A DNA stretch of 64,000 nucleotides, from positions 1,240,001-1,304,000 of the forward strand of contig NC_014804.1 in the NCBI RefSeq assembly GCF_000151105.2. The letters are read 5' to 3'. The DNA comes from Thermococcus barophilus MP. Lineage in GTDB: Archaea; Methanobacteriota_B; Thermococci; Thermococcales; Thermococcaceae. Below are positions 26,757 to 35,427 of the stretch, piece by piece (the first letter of the stretch is position 1; each line of letters begins with the position of its first letter). Both the position numbers and the translations under genes were made by a program. The notes beneath the pieces are model-generated. The model searched no databases. It saw nothing but the letters and a program-made list of their open reading frames with translations, and was not told where the DNA came from.

Positions 26757-28061
26757 TTATATAATTTTGCCAAAGACAAGTACTCTTGGAGAGAGAAAAC
26801 TGCCAATCTGCTCCTTTTTCTTTCCAACACTTACAATTGAGCTTATTAATTCAAATATATTGCCTGCGAGCATATTGTCTTTGAACGGTTTAATTTCTCC
26901 TCTCTCGATTATATAACCGAGTTCAACTGTCAATGAAAAGTCTCCGCTTACTGGATTTGCTGTGTGCTCTCCAAAGACACGTTTCACAACTACAGCCTTT
27001 TCCAGATCCTCCAGGTTTTCATTTTTTCCATCAACGATCACATTGCTGTTTCCAATATGTGGTGTTGTCCTGAAATCCCTAACGGCGTTTCCAGTGCTTT
27101 TTGTATCCATGAGTCGAGCATAGGTTTCATCGAAAAGAAAGTTCTTTAAAATGCCTCTCTCAATCAACACAGTTCTTTGAGAAGGATTGCCCTCACCATC
27201 AAAAGAATAACTGCCAAGCTTGCCCTCAAGGGTTGCATCATCTATCAGTGTAAATGCCTCACTTGCAATCATATCGCCCAGCTTTGAAAATCTCGAGCGT
27301 CTGTGATAAACATTGTCTCCATATAGGTTTGACATTAAAATACTTACAAGAGAAGCCACTGCATGTGGTTCCAAAATAATCTCCCCTTCGTATGAGCTGC
27401 TCTTTTTGGCATTATAACTTAGTTCTGCTTCCTCCAAGGCTTTTCCAAGCCCCAGTGAAAGTTCCTCTTCGAGGTCTGGCATTAATCGAAAGCCTTTGTA
27501 ATAGTTTCCACTTCCGCTTTTTTCTGCTCTTTTGATGATATGGACGCTTACGCTCAGCCCTGTTGTTTTTTCACTCTTCTCTATTCCATTGGAGTTTGCT
27601 ATCCCGTCTACAGATACACCAAAAGCCATACCGCCAGAAAGGGCATATTCTGAGCCAAGATTCTCCTTTAGCTCCCTCTCTTTTTCAGCTAAAAAGAGAG
27701 CAGTTGAATATGCATCGTCAAAACTCATCTCCTCAATTCTTCTGTCATAAAGGGCTTTGACTTTTTTATGTTTATTATCAGTGGAGAAACCATAAAAAGG
27801 CACTTCACTAACTTTTGCAAGCTTTATCGTCCTGTTCACGAATCTTTCCAAGCTGTTCTTGTCGTGGTTTACCCCCGTTATGTAAGAGAATCCAACCTTC
27901 CCCCTATATCCAATTCTTAATCCAACGCCTGAATGGTATTTGCGCTGGGCTCTCACCAATTCACATCTCTCAACCTTAAAAGAACTGCCTCTCCCTATTT
28001 CCCAGTAAATTTCCCACTCAACGTCTTTGTGATTGAGAATTTTAATGAGCTCATCTATCAT
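26757..28061 (-). CDS. pmbA: TldD/PmbA family protein, PmbA (TldE) type
   Basis: A 434-residue protein of the TldD/TldE family. TldD and TldE form a heterodimeric metallopeptidase that degrades unfolded or peptide substrates; TldE contributes structure but lacks the zinc site. The C-terminal region shows EPHAVASLVSILMSNLYGD, SRFSKLGDMIASEAFTLIDD and TTPHIGNSNVIVDGK. No HExxxH motif is present, which identifies this copy as PmbA/TldE. Its partner TldD is encoded 0.8 kb upstream on the same strand, separated by an opposing gene. Confidence 0.9.
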   Translation of the reverse strand: MIDELIKILNHKDVEWEIYWEIGRGSSFKVERCELVRAQRKYHSGVGLRIGYRGKVGFSYITGVNHDKNSLERFVNRTIKLAKVSEVPFYGFSTDNKHKKVKALYDRRIEEMSFDDAYSTALFLAEKERELKENLGSEYALSGGMAFGVSVDGIANSNGIEKSEKTTGLSVSVHIIKRAEKSGSGNYYKGFRLMPDLEEELSLGLGKALEEAELSYNAKKSSSYEGEIILEPHAVASLVSILMSNLYGDNVYHRRSRFSKLGDMIASEAFTLIDDATLEGKLGSYSFDGEGNPSQRTVLIERGILKNFLFDETYARLMDTKSTGNAVRDFRTTPHIGNSNVIVDGKNENLEDLEKAVVVKRVFGEHTANPVSGDFSLTVELGYIIERGEIKPFKDNMLAGNIFELISSIVSVGKKKEQIGSFLSPRVLVFGKII

Positions 28062-28195
28062 ACTCCCACCGCATAGGAATTATGCAAGAAGCTTAAATGC
28101 TTTTGGTAGCAACCATTTTAACATTCCAAATTAATTTGAAGCCAACAGAAGTATTTAATATTCCAAATAATACATACAATCATGGGGACGATGTT

Positions 28196-28828
28196 ATGAA
28201 AAGCTACTTTGCTGTTGCGATAATTTTTGTGGTTTTGGCATTACTGTTTGGCACGTTCTCACTGGAAAGATCTAAAAATGCCGCTATCAATGAAAGCTCA
28301 GCAACTCATGTAAATTTCTCAAACTCCTGCATTCATCCAGGTTATGGAGAGTTTAACGTGCACAACATATTGTTCAACACATCGGAAAAGCTCCCACCAG
28401 AAACGGTATTTAGAGTTGCAATGCCAAGGAACACAACGATAAGGATAAAGGGCATAATATTTGCAAAAGAGTATGCAGTAAAGGAAGCCACCAGCCCTAG
28501 AGACGTAAATAAGACAAAATGCTACTATGATGGAAAGGCCAAACTTAAAGCATTCATTGGTGAGCCAAATCTCGGAGATGCATGGAGCACAATTCAAGAA
28601 AAGTTAAAAGAACCTGAGGAACTTGAAGTTGAAATTATTCCCAGTGAAGTCGACATTTCTCTGGAAAAGAATGCAACATTCGAGGTTAAAATAAACACAA
28701 AAAACGCCGAGGAAGGAAAAACCTACTACATTTATATTGTCGCCTTTGGAGAGAGAGGATGGAAAAGCTGGGCAGAAATTGAAGTCAAAATCTGGAAGAT
28801 AACAGCATCTTCAACTCCAAGAGGCTAA
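28196..28828 (+). CDS. Single-pass exported protein, unknown function
   Basis: A 210-residue protein starting at ATG 28196, with GGGGACG 10 bases upstream and a TATA-like GTATTTAATATT near 28150. Residues 4-22 form a signal anchor (FAVAIIFVVLALLFGTF). The outside part contains two beta-rich segments and several Asn-X-Ser/Thr sites. I do not recognise a family. It sits on the opposite strand between pmbA and tldD; its 3' end overlaps tldD by four bases. Confidence 0.6.
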   Translation: MKSYFAVAIIFVVLALLFGTFSLERSKNAAINESSATHVNFSNSCIHPGYGEFNVHNILFNTSEKLPPETVFRVAMPRNTTIRIKGIIFAKEYAVKEATSPRDVNKTKCYYDGKAKLKAFIGEPNLGDAWSTIQEKLKEPEELEVEIIPSEVDISLEKNATFEVKINTKNAEEGKTYYIYIVAFGERGWKSWAEIEVKIWKITASSTPRG

Positions 28829-30192
28829 ATTAATCCACCTACCAACGCTCTCGTCAATATATGAGGCCCTCCATCATCCACGGGCACCCACTGACCCTTT
28901 CCGCAATAGCCGGGGAACTCAACTTTCAAATCTTTACCAATAGCCCTAATATTCTTGAGAACATCAAGAATTTTTCCGGATAATGCAACATCCCGTATAT
29001 GAGCCTTAATCTCCCCATTCTCAATTAGATAACCTTCCTTCGCTCCAAACATGAATGTTCCATTGGCTATATCTACTTCCCCACCTTTATCACCAATTAG
29101 ATACAAACCATGCTTCACCTCACTGAGCATCTCTTCAAAGCTCCAGTCACGAGGCTCAATGTAAGTGTTGCTCATCCTGACCAAGGGCTGATAGTTGTAG
29201 CTCTGAGCCCTTCCATGTCCATTTGGCTGCATATTAAGGTAAGTTGCTGTCTCTCTGTCAAGAAGGTACTCATTTAGAACACCATTTTTGATTATCTCAA
29301 CCCTTTTGGCTTTTATACCTTCATCATCATAAATGTATGAGCCGAATTTTCCTTCCATGGTTGGGTCATCAACAACAGTAAGCTCCTCAACGGCTATTTT
29401 CTCTCCAAGTTTTCCCTCTAAGATGCTCTCCCCATTCTTTATTGCATCACCTTCGCTTGCATGTCCCAAGGCTTCATGAATGAACACACCGGCAAGCTCT
29501 GGATCCATTATCACATCGAACTCTCCAGAAGGTGGAAGCTGGGCATCCAGAAGAGACTTTGCTTTTTCTTTCACAAAATCTGTCCAGTATTCTAAGTCAA
29601 CTCTATCGATTATCTCCCATCCACCAGTCCCACCGAAGATTTTCCAGTAGCTCTGCATGTCCTTTCCTTTTTTAGCCGTTGCAGAGAAGCTGAGTCTTAT
29701 CCTTGGGACTGTAGTTTCAATTTCACTTCCCAGTGAGTTGAAGTAGAACTGCCACTTTAAGCCATCGCCATAAGTCACTTTTCTGTTTACAATTCCATCC
29801 CCACTCAGAAACTTATCTACCATTTTCACAAGCTCAAGCTTTTCCTCCAAATCAACATCTGTGAAAGGCTTTTTCGCTTCAATTTCTGCCTTATCCTTTA
29901 TGGGATCATCCAGATAAACTTTTGAGCCTCCTTTCATAAGTTTCGCTATTTTCATTGCCGTCTCGATTGCTTTTTCAGCCCTTCTCATGTCGTTGGCTGA
30001 GGAAAATCCCCATGCTCCTTGAAATGCTCTCACACCAATACCAATTTCCATATTTGAGGAAAGTTCTTCAAGGTGAGAATTTTGCATCTCCAGATGGGTG
30101 GCATTTATTTTAACTATCCTCACTTCATAGTAGTTTATTCCATACCGTCTCGCGAGTTCCTCTGCTTTCTTCATCAATCTCTCGATTTCCAT
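28825..30192 (-). CDS. tldD: TldD metallopeptidase
   Basis: A 455-residue catalytic partner of PmbA. The zinc motif HEALGHASEGD lies near residue 240, followed by VDDPTMEGKFGSYIYDDEG and a C-terminal LVRMSNTYIEPRDWS segment and FMFGAKEGYLIENGE, all diagnostic. ATG 30192 follows GGTGATACAC; the longer open frame to 30246 adds 18 unlikely residues. Archaeal TldD-TldE pairs are thought to trim small peptides inside the cell. Confidence 0.93.
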   Translation of the reverse strand: MEIERLMKKAEELARRYGINYYEVRIVKINATHLEMQNSHLEELSSNMEIGIGVRAFQGAWGFSSANDMRRAEKAIETAMKIAKLMKGGSKVYLDDPIKDKAEIEAKKPFTDVDLEEKLELVKMVDKFLSGDGIVNRKVTYGDGLKWQFYFNSLGSEIETTVPRIRLSFSATAKKGKDMQSYWKIFGGTGGWEIIDRVDLEYWTDFVKEKAKSLLDAQLPPSGEFDVIMDPELAGVFIHEALGHASEGDAIKNGESILEGKLGEKIAVEELTVVDDPTMEGKFGSYIYDDEGIKAKRVEIIKNGVLNEYLLDRETATYLNMQPNGHGRAQSYNYQPLVRMSNTYIEPRDWSFEEMLSEVKHGLYLIGDKGGEVDIANGTFMFGAKEGYLIENGEIKAHIRDVALSGKILDVLKNIRAIGKDLKVEFPGYCGKGQWVPVDDGGPHILTRALVGGLI

Positions 30193-30313
30193 GTGTATCA
30201 CCCTGCAAATCACAGAAAGGGACACCCATTCATAAACCCAAATCAATTTATATCTCTTTCTCCGTGTAATTTATAGAAGAGTGTACCAAAAGGAGAATAA
30301 GGCAAGTGGTAGC

Positions 30314-30832
30314 ATGACCCATAGAGAAGAAATACTCCAGTACATCTATAAAAATCCAGGAATAACGTTTCGAAGACTTGCAGAAGAGCTTGGGATAGGG
30401 ATAGGAAACCTTCAATATCATCTGTACCAGCTTGAAAAAGAAAACAAAATAGTTTCAAAGAAGCTTGGGGGAAAAAGATACATATTTCCCAAGGAATTTG
30501 AGAAAGAATACGAACCGTTGCTAATAGCAATCTCCAATGAAACCCAGAGAAAGATACTGCTGTTGCTGGCAGAGAGAGAAATGAACCAGCGGGAAATTGC
30601 AGAAAGATTAAAGCTGACTCAGGCAACGATAAACTATCATATGAACGTCCTCAACAAACTGGGCTTGATTGACAGGAGAAAACAGGGGCGAAATGTTGTG
30701 TACAGCCTGAAGTGTGACATCGAGGTGATAGTGAGAGTAATCAGTGAATATCGACCAAAGCTGTGGGATAAGCTGGCAGATAAGCTTATTGACCTGATGC
30801 TAACCCTAAAGGGTGGTGAATTAAATGATTGA
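30314..30832 (+). CDS. Double winged-helix transcriptional regulator
   Basis: A 172-residue protein with two winged helix-turn-helix domains. The first covers about residues 1-60 (REEILQYIYKNPGITFRRLAEELGIGIGNLQYHLYQLEKE) and the second about 70-135 (ETQRKILLLLAEREMNQREIAERLKLTQATINYHMNVLNKLGLI), both ArsR/MarR-like. ATG 30314 is chosen; the frame extends to a GTG at 30281 but the TATA box near 30245-30252 would put the transcript start there. The next gene overlaps by 8 bases and encodes a membrane protein, so the pair may be a regulator and its sensor or target. Confidence 0.75.
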   Translation: MTHREEILQYIYKNPGITFRRLAEELGIGIGNLQYHLYQLEKENKIVSKKLGGKRYIFPKEFEKEYEPLLIAISNETQRKILLLLAEREMNQREIAERLKLTQATINYHMNVLNKLGLIDRRKQGRNVVYSLKCDIEVIVRVISEYRPKLWDKLADKLIDLMLTLKGGELND

Positions 30833-31085
30833 TATAATACTCGATGTCGCAATAATTGGTATCGCACTTTTCCTATCCTTCGTCTCGTGGATAGCGTATA
30901 AAAAAAGCGGTATGAAAAGCATCTTATTCCTACTTCTTGCCTTTCTGCTCTTTGGAATTAAGAAAACCTTGGAAAACCTTCACATAATAGCGGGAATAAA
31001 AGAGAGCACCCTTGATATAGTGGCAACTGTGCTTGAGCTGATGATACTCCTGCTGTTTTTCATAGCGGTCGTAAAGATGGATTAG
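30825..31085 (+). CDS. 86-residue three-helix membrane protein
   Basis: Three hydrophobic helices (about residues 5-25, 32-47 and 63-84) separated by short basic loops. It overlaps the winged-helix gene by 8 bases and is the second gene of that operon. In Thermococcales such HTH plus small membrane protein pairs are common, but no function is known to me. Confidence 0.65.
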   Translation: MIDIILDVAIIGIALFLSFVSWIAYKKSGMKSILFLLLAFLLFGIKKTLENLHIIAGIKESTLDIVATVLELMILLLFFIAVVKMD

Positions 31086-31531
31086 CGGACTATCAGCAGG
31101 GGAGGTTTTATAATTCCGGCAAGCTCCTCCAGCAAGCTCCCAATTCTTGTTTTTCCACTCTTCCCGTAAGCCCCCATAACAACCAAGGAGTATGCTCCAC
31201 TATTTGCCTCTTTTAGGATCTCATCCTTTGCTATTCCTTCCACGATCTTCATGGAGCAGTTCACATTCTCCTCATGGCAGAGCTCAAGCAGACCTTCCAT
31301 TATCTCCTTAACACTTTTCTTCATTTCTTTCCATATCTGCTCCTCAAACTTTTTTATTTCTCCAATTTTATCACTTCGCATGCTTAGGTTAAAAGCAATA
31401 GCCTTTGCCTCCCTTCGATCGAGAACAGAAAACAAAATTACCTTGGCGTTTTTCTTCTTGGCTATGGCTATAGCGTGAAGTGCAGCTTTCTGACTCCATT
31501 TTGATCCATCTATAAGCACCAGTATTCTCAT
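31082..31531 (-). CDS. Universal stress protein (UspA family)
   Basis: A 149-residue UspA fold with ILVLIDGSKWSQKAALHAIAIAK at the start and VVMGAYGKSGKTRIGSLLEELAG near residue 120, the ATP-binding G-X2-G-X9-G(S/T) pattern. ATG 31531 follows GGTGGTGAAT. It is the third gene of a leftward operon: UspA-like protein, SLC13-type transporter, UspA. It may therefore modulate the transporter. Its 3' end overlaps the convergent small membrane protein gene by four bases. Confidence 0.87.
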   Translation of the reverse strand: MRILVLIDGSKWSQKAALHAIAIAKKKNAKVILFSVLDRREAKAIAFNLSMRSDKIGEIKKFEEQIWKEMKKSVKEIMEGLLELCHEENVNCSMKIVEGIAKDEILKEANSGAYSLVVMGAYGKSGKTRIGSLLEELAGIIKPPLLIVR

Positions 31532-31533
31532 AT

Positions 31534-32811
31534 TCACCACCCAATGTATCTAACCCAGAGTATTCCAACTCCTATAGCGACTGTTGTAATCATTATAACC
31601 ATACCAGCTTTTAAAAAGTCCCCAAATGTTATTCTAATTCCTTCTCTCTCAGCAATTCCAATAACGACAACGTTTGCAGATGCTCCTATTGCGGTTCCAT
31701 TCCCTCCTAAACAAGCTCCCAAGCTGAGGGCCCACCAGAGGGGGTAAACGTCCATTGAAGTGCCCATATGCTTTATCAAGGGTATCATTGCAGCTGTTAA
31801 TGGGATGTTGTCTACAATGGCTGAGGAAAAAGCTGAAAACCACGTAATTGCGAGCAGAGCTTCACCTGAAGTATGCACGTGATTTAACACCCACTCCGCA
31901 ACTTGTGCTATTGTCCCTGTTTCCTCCAATGCCCCAACGATTATAAATAATCCCCCAAAGAAAAACAGAGCTGGCCACTCAATTTTTTCAAAAATGCCCT
32001 CCGGGTCTTCCCGTGTCCACAACAGTATTAGAGAAGCCCCAAGAAGAGCCACAACAGCAGGTTCTATGCCCAATTTGTCATGGAAGAAAAACAAAGCTAC
32101 CACAAACAGAATTATCGCTACAGACTTCCTAAAAAGCCTTATATCCCTAATTGCAGCTCTTTCATCCAAGCCACGAAGAGTTTGTTTTATCATAACCTTC
32201 TTTTTAGGAGTTACCTTAAGGGCGCTGTTGTATGCAAGGTATATTATCAAGACAGTTACAATCAAATCAACTGCCGCTATGGGTCCCATATTACTCAGAA
32301 ATTCATTGAAGCTTAATTTTGCCGCAGACCCTATCATTATGTTTGGAGGGTCTCCGATCAAGGTTGCAGTTCCACCAATATTGGATGCAAATATCTCAGA
32401 AAGCAGAAAAGGAACTGGATTCAGCTCCATTAAGCGGGAAATGTAGAGAAGCATTGGGGTTAACAATAGTACAGTTGTGACGTTATCCAGCACAGAGCTG
32501 ACTATCGCGGTAACAACAGAGAACAACAGCAAAACTCTAATAGGGCTTCCACGTGCAAGCTTTACAGTCTTTATTGCAACATACTCAAAAAGCCCACTGT
32601 TTCTGGCAGTGTTTACAATAATCATCATCCCCATTAAAAGGAACAAGGTGTTCAGATCTAAATATTTGGGAACCCTTTCCCATGGCACTATTTTCAAGAA
32701 CAGAACCGCCGATGCTCCGAGCATGGCAGCGACTGCCCTATGGATCCTCTCACTAACTACCAGCGCATAAGTAAGGAGGAACACTGCAATTGCCACTGTT
32801 TCAGGGTTCAT
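31534..32811 (-). CDS. SLC13/ArsB/NhaD-type ion transporter
   Basis: A 425-residue membrane protein with about eleven helices. It carries the ion-transporter superfamily motifs LDNVTTVLLLTPMLLYI in the first half, GGTATLIGDPPNIMIGSAA, and in the second half FSSAIVDNIPLTAAMIPLIKHM and GGNGTAIGASANVVVIGIA. These mirror-related motifs form the substrate and sodium sites of the family, which includes arsenite (ArsB), Na+/H+ (NhaD) and dicarboxylate carriers. The substrate is not clear from sequence. ATG 32811 follows GGTGACAAGA. Flanking UspA-type genes are on the same transcript. Confidence 0.85.
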   Translation of the reverse strand: MNPETVAIAVFLLTYALVVSERIHRAVAAMLGASAVLFLKIVPWERVPKYLDLNTLFLLMGMMIIVNTARNSGLFEYVAIKTVKLARGSPIRVLLLFSVVTAIVSSVLDNVTTVLLLTPMLLYISRLMELNPVPFLLSEIFASNIGGTATLIGDPPNIMIGSAAKLSFNEFLSNMGPIAAVDLIVTVLIIYLAYNSALKVTPKKKVMIKQTLRGLDERAAIRDIRLFRKSVAIILFVVALFFFHDKLGIEPAVVALLGASLILLWTREDPEGIFEKIEWPALFFFGGLFIIVGALEETGTIAQVAEWVLNHVHTSGEALLAITWFSAFSSAIVDNIPLTAAMIPLIKHMGTSMDVYPLWWALSLGACLGGNGTAIGASANVVVIGIAEREGIRITFGDFLKAGMVIMITTVAIGVGILWVRYIGW

Positions 32812-32821
32812 TCTTGTCACC

Positions 32822-33367
32822 TCAGTACACTATAACCGGAATATCAACATGCTGGACTATCTTTAAAACTACAGGGCTTAACGGGTGAGTTTTTGTAATC
32901 TCAGAGCCGTAAGCTTTAGACAATACAAGCATGTCGTGCTTTTCAGCAAGCTTTATAACATCTTCCCCTTTATCCCCAAAGAACAATCTGACTTGAGGAC
33001 TTATGCCGAGATCTTCAAAATTTTTAGCAATTTTTTCAAGTAACAGCTTTCCATCATTTTCCTCTTTCCTTCTGAACTCCTCACTGATGTCTTTGCCGAG
33101 AGTTTGCTCGATCACATGGAACACATGAGCATCAATGATATAAACAAGGATTACCCTTACATCATTATAAGCCGACAGAGTTTCGTAGATTTCGGGCGGA
33201 ATTTCACCTATAAATCTATCAAGAGGCATTAAAATTGATTTAATTTCTGGAAGCCTCATCTCTTCCTCAGTTAATAGAAATTCCTTGTATTCCTTGAGAA
33301 TTCTTTCATACCTTCTTCCAGCAATGTTTTTAAATTTTCTTTGAATCAGCGATGAAAACAACCCCAT
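32822..33367 (-). CDS. UspA-like protein
   Basis: A 181-residue protein whose residues about 40-181 resemble a UspA domain (IKSILMPLDRFIGEIPPEIYETLSAY, then DVIKLAEKHDMLVLSKAYGS and HVDIPVIVY), preceded by a basic N-terminal helix. The typical glycine-rich ATP loop is not conserved, so it may not bind ATP. It starts the three-gene operon with the SLC13-type transporter and a true UspA. Confidence 0.7.
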   Translation of the reverse strand: MGLFSSLIQRKFKNIAGRRYERILKEYKEFLLTEEEMRLPEIKSILMPLDRFIGEIPPEIYETLSAYNDVRVILVYIIDAHVFHVIEQTLGKDISEEFRRKEENDGKLLLEKIAKNFEDLGISPQVRLFFGDKGEDVIKLAEKHDMLVLSKAYGSEITKTHPLSPVVLKIVQHVDIPVIVY

Positions 33368-33498
33368 CCATATCCCCTCAGCATTTTATTACAACGACTT
33401 AAAGATATTAAATTTATTTGGTGCAATCCTCTAATCTTAGATTCATGAACCACAAGAGCTATTAAATTAAAAATCTTTTTGGATTTGGGGGTGAAATA

Positions 33499-35427
33499 AT
33501 GAAAAAGCTGTTGCCGTTCTTGGCGTTAATTCTGCTTATTTCGCCGCTGGCACTTGCCCAATGCCCGGCTGAAGGGCATACAGTAGTCTTAAAAGCCCCA
33601 GCAGTCTCAAAAACTGCCAACGGAGATCTAATTGGTGTAGCCACGGAGTTCGTAATTACAGTAGCCCCGGGAAGCGGACACGTGTACGTGGAGACATGGC
33701 CATTAGCAGAAGTTGACATGCAGGCAAGTGCAAGATTGGCTGCTCAAGTAGCGGGTAGGGTTCTTGGAGTTGATATGAGCAAATATGATGTCTTCATACA
33801 GGTTAAGGCTGACTCACCCATAATTGGAGGACCATCTGCTGGAGGAACCATGACCGTTGGTATTATAGCAGCATTAAAGGGTTGGAAGCTCAGAAATGAT
33901 GTCATGATGACCGGGATGATAAATCCAGATGGGACAATTGGTCCTGTTGGTGGAATTTTGGAAAAAGCATCGGCAGCCCACAGTGTTGGAGCGAAGCTGT
34001 TCTTAATACCTGAGGGACAGAGAATCCAAGTTGTCCAAAAAACTGAACAAAAGCAAATTGGACCTCTTGTCCAAATAACAACAAAAGAAGAAAAGGTAGA
34101 TGTTGTTCAATATGCAAAGGAAAGATGGGGGCTGGAGGTAAAGGAAGTCAAAGACATCTATGAGGCTGTGTATTACTTTACAGGACACAAAATAGAAAAG
34201 CCCCAAGCTCCGGAAAATATCAAAATCGACACATCATTCCTCAAAGAAGATGCAGAGAGGGATTACAAAAACACCACAGAATACTACAAACAAGTTGAAA
34301 AGAAGCTCAAAGAGAGCGATGTTAGTTATACAACCTACTCCTATCTCAAAGCAGCGCTTGAAGATGCAAACCAGACCCTAAAAGACGCCAAAGATGCCTT
34401 GGATTCCGGGATGTACTACACAGCTCTGAGCAAGGACTTCCAGGCGAGAATTATTATCAGACACGTTGATTGGTATCTGGATGTGCAGAATGAGAAGGAC
34501 ATTGAAAAGCTACTCAACTCTGTCAATGATGATATAAAAAATACCGAAAATTACGTTTCTAACTTGACAATTAGAGGGACAACAATGCTACAAGCTGTTG
34601 CAGCAAGTGAGGAAAGGATAGAACAGGCAAAATCTCTTCTCAAGGATGCATGGAGCGATTACTACAAAGGTGACTATTGGAATGCTGTAAGCAATGCTGC
34701 ATTCGCATATGAAAGGGTGCAGACAGCAAAGTTCTGGGCTAAATTGGGAGAGAGATACGCGAAAGGTGATGTGATCAGCAGGGATGTCATCAAAGAGACA
34801 GCGAGAGAGTACTTAGACAACGCCCGTCTGGTTGTTACCTATATAACTTCAATGTTTGGGGAAAGCTTGATGCAGGGACTCGTTGATGAGCTGAATAAGG
34901 GGGAGCAGTATTATGAGGATGGAAAGTATTCAGCAGCATTATTTTCAGCAATGGAGGCAAGAATTAGGGCAGAAGTTATACTCGACACCCTTGGAATAGA
35001 CAACGAAACAGTTCTTACGGATAAGCTCCAGCAGATGAAGGAAGATGCAAAAACAGCAATAGCAATAGCTCAGAGCAAGGGGGTTTATCCAATCCTTGGA
35101 ATGGCGTACTATGAGTTTGCTCAAAGCTACGAAAAGCAAGGAGGGACTGAAAATATCCAAACAGCTATGATATTCTACCAATATGCAAAAGAGACCGCAA
35201 TGATGTTCCTTCCGAAAACTGTTCCAAAAATTACCGAGAGCACAATTACTCCTCAGATAATCCATCCATCAAATACACAGACACCTATGGATACACAAAC
35301 AGCCAGCACAACCACAGCATCAGCCGTTCCTGAGAAAAATGTCCCAACATCACTCTTGGGTGGAATTGGGGTGCTTGGTGTTCTGTTTGGGTTGATAATT
35401 GGAATTGTGCTTGGAAGAAGGCTTTAA
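33499..35427 (+). CDS. Exported Lon-type (S16) protease with C-terminal membrane anchor
   Basis: A 642-residue protein. Residues 1-20 are a signal peptide, so the protease domain is outside the cell, unlike Lon itself. Residues about 25-215 match the Lon S16 fold with catalytic Ser113 in GGPSAGGTMTVGI and Lys156 in GGILEKASAA. There is no AAA+ domain. Residues 230-560 are long helices that may gather substrates. The C-terminus has a membrane helix (LLGGIGVLGVLFGLIIGIVLG) before RRL. GGGGGTG precedes the ATG. It probably cleaves envelope proteins without ATP. Confidence 0.85.
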   Translation: MKKLLPFLALILLISPLALAQCPAEGHTVVLKAPAVSKTANGDLIGVATEFVITVAPGSGHVYVETWPLAEVDMQASARLAAQVAGRVLGVDMSKYDVFIQVKADSPIIGGPSAGGTMTVGIIAALKGWKLRNDVMMTGMINPDGTIGPVGGILEKASAAHSVGAKLFLIPEGQRIQVVQKTEQKQIGPLVQITTKEEKVDVVQYAKERWGLEVKEVKDIYEAVYYFTGHKIEKPQAPENIKIDTSFLKEDAERDYKNTTEYYKQVEKKLKESDVSYTTYSYLKAALEDANQTLKDAKDALDSGMYYTALSKDFQARIIIRHVDWYLDVQNEKDIEKLLNSVNDDIKNTENYVSNLTIRGTTMLQAVAASEERIEQAKSLLKDAWSDYYKGDYWNAVSNAAFAYERVQTAKFWAKLGERYAKGDVISRDVIKETAREYLDNARLVVTYITSMFGESLMQGLVDELNKGEQYYEDGKYSAALFSAMEARIRAEVILDTLGIDNETVLTDKLQQMKEDAKTAIAIAQSKGVYPILGMAYYEFAQSYEKQGGTENIQTAMIFYQYAKETAMMFLPKTVPKITESTITPQIIHPSNTQTPMDTQTASTTTASAVPEKNVPTSLLGGIGVLGVLFGLIIGIVLGRRL

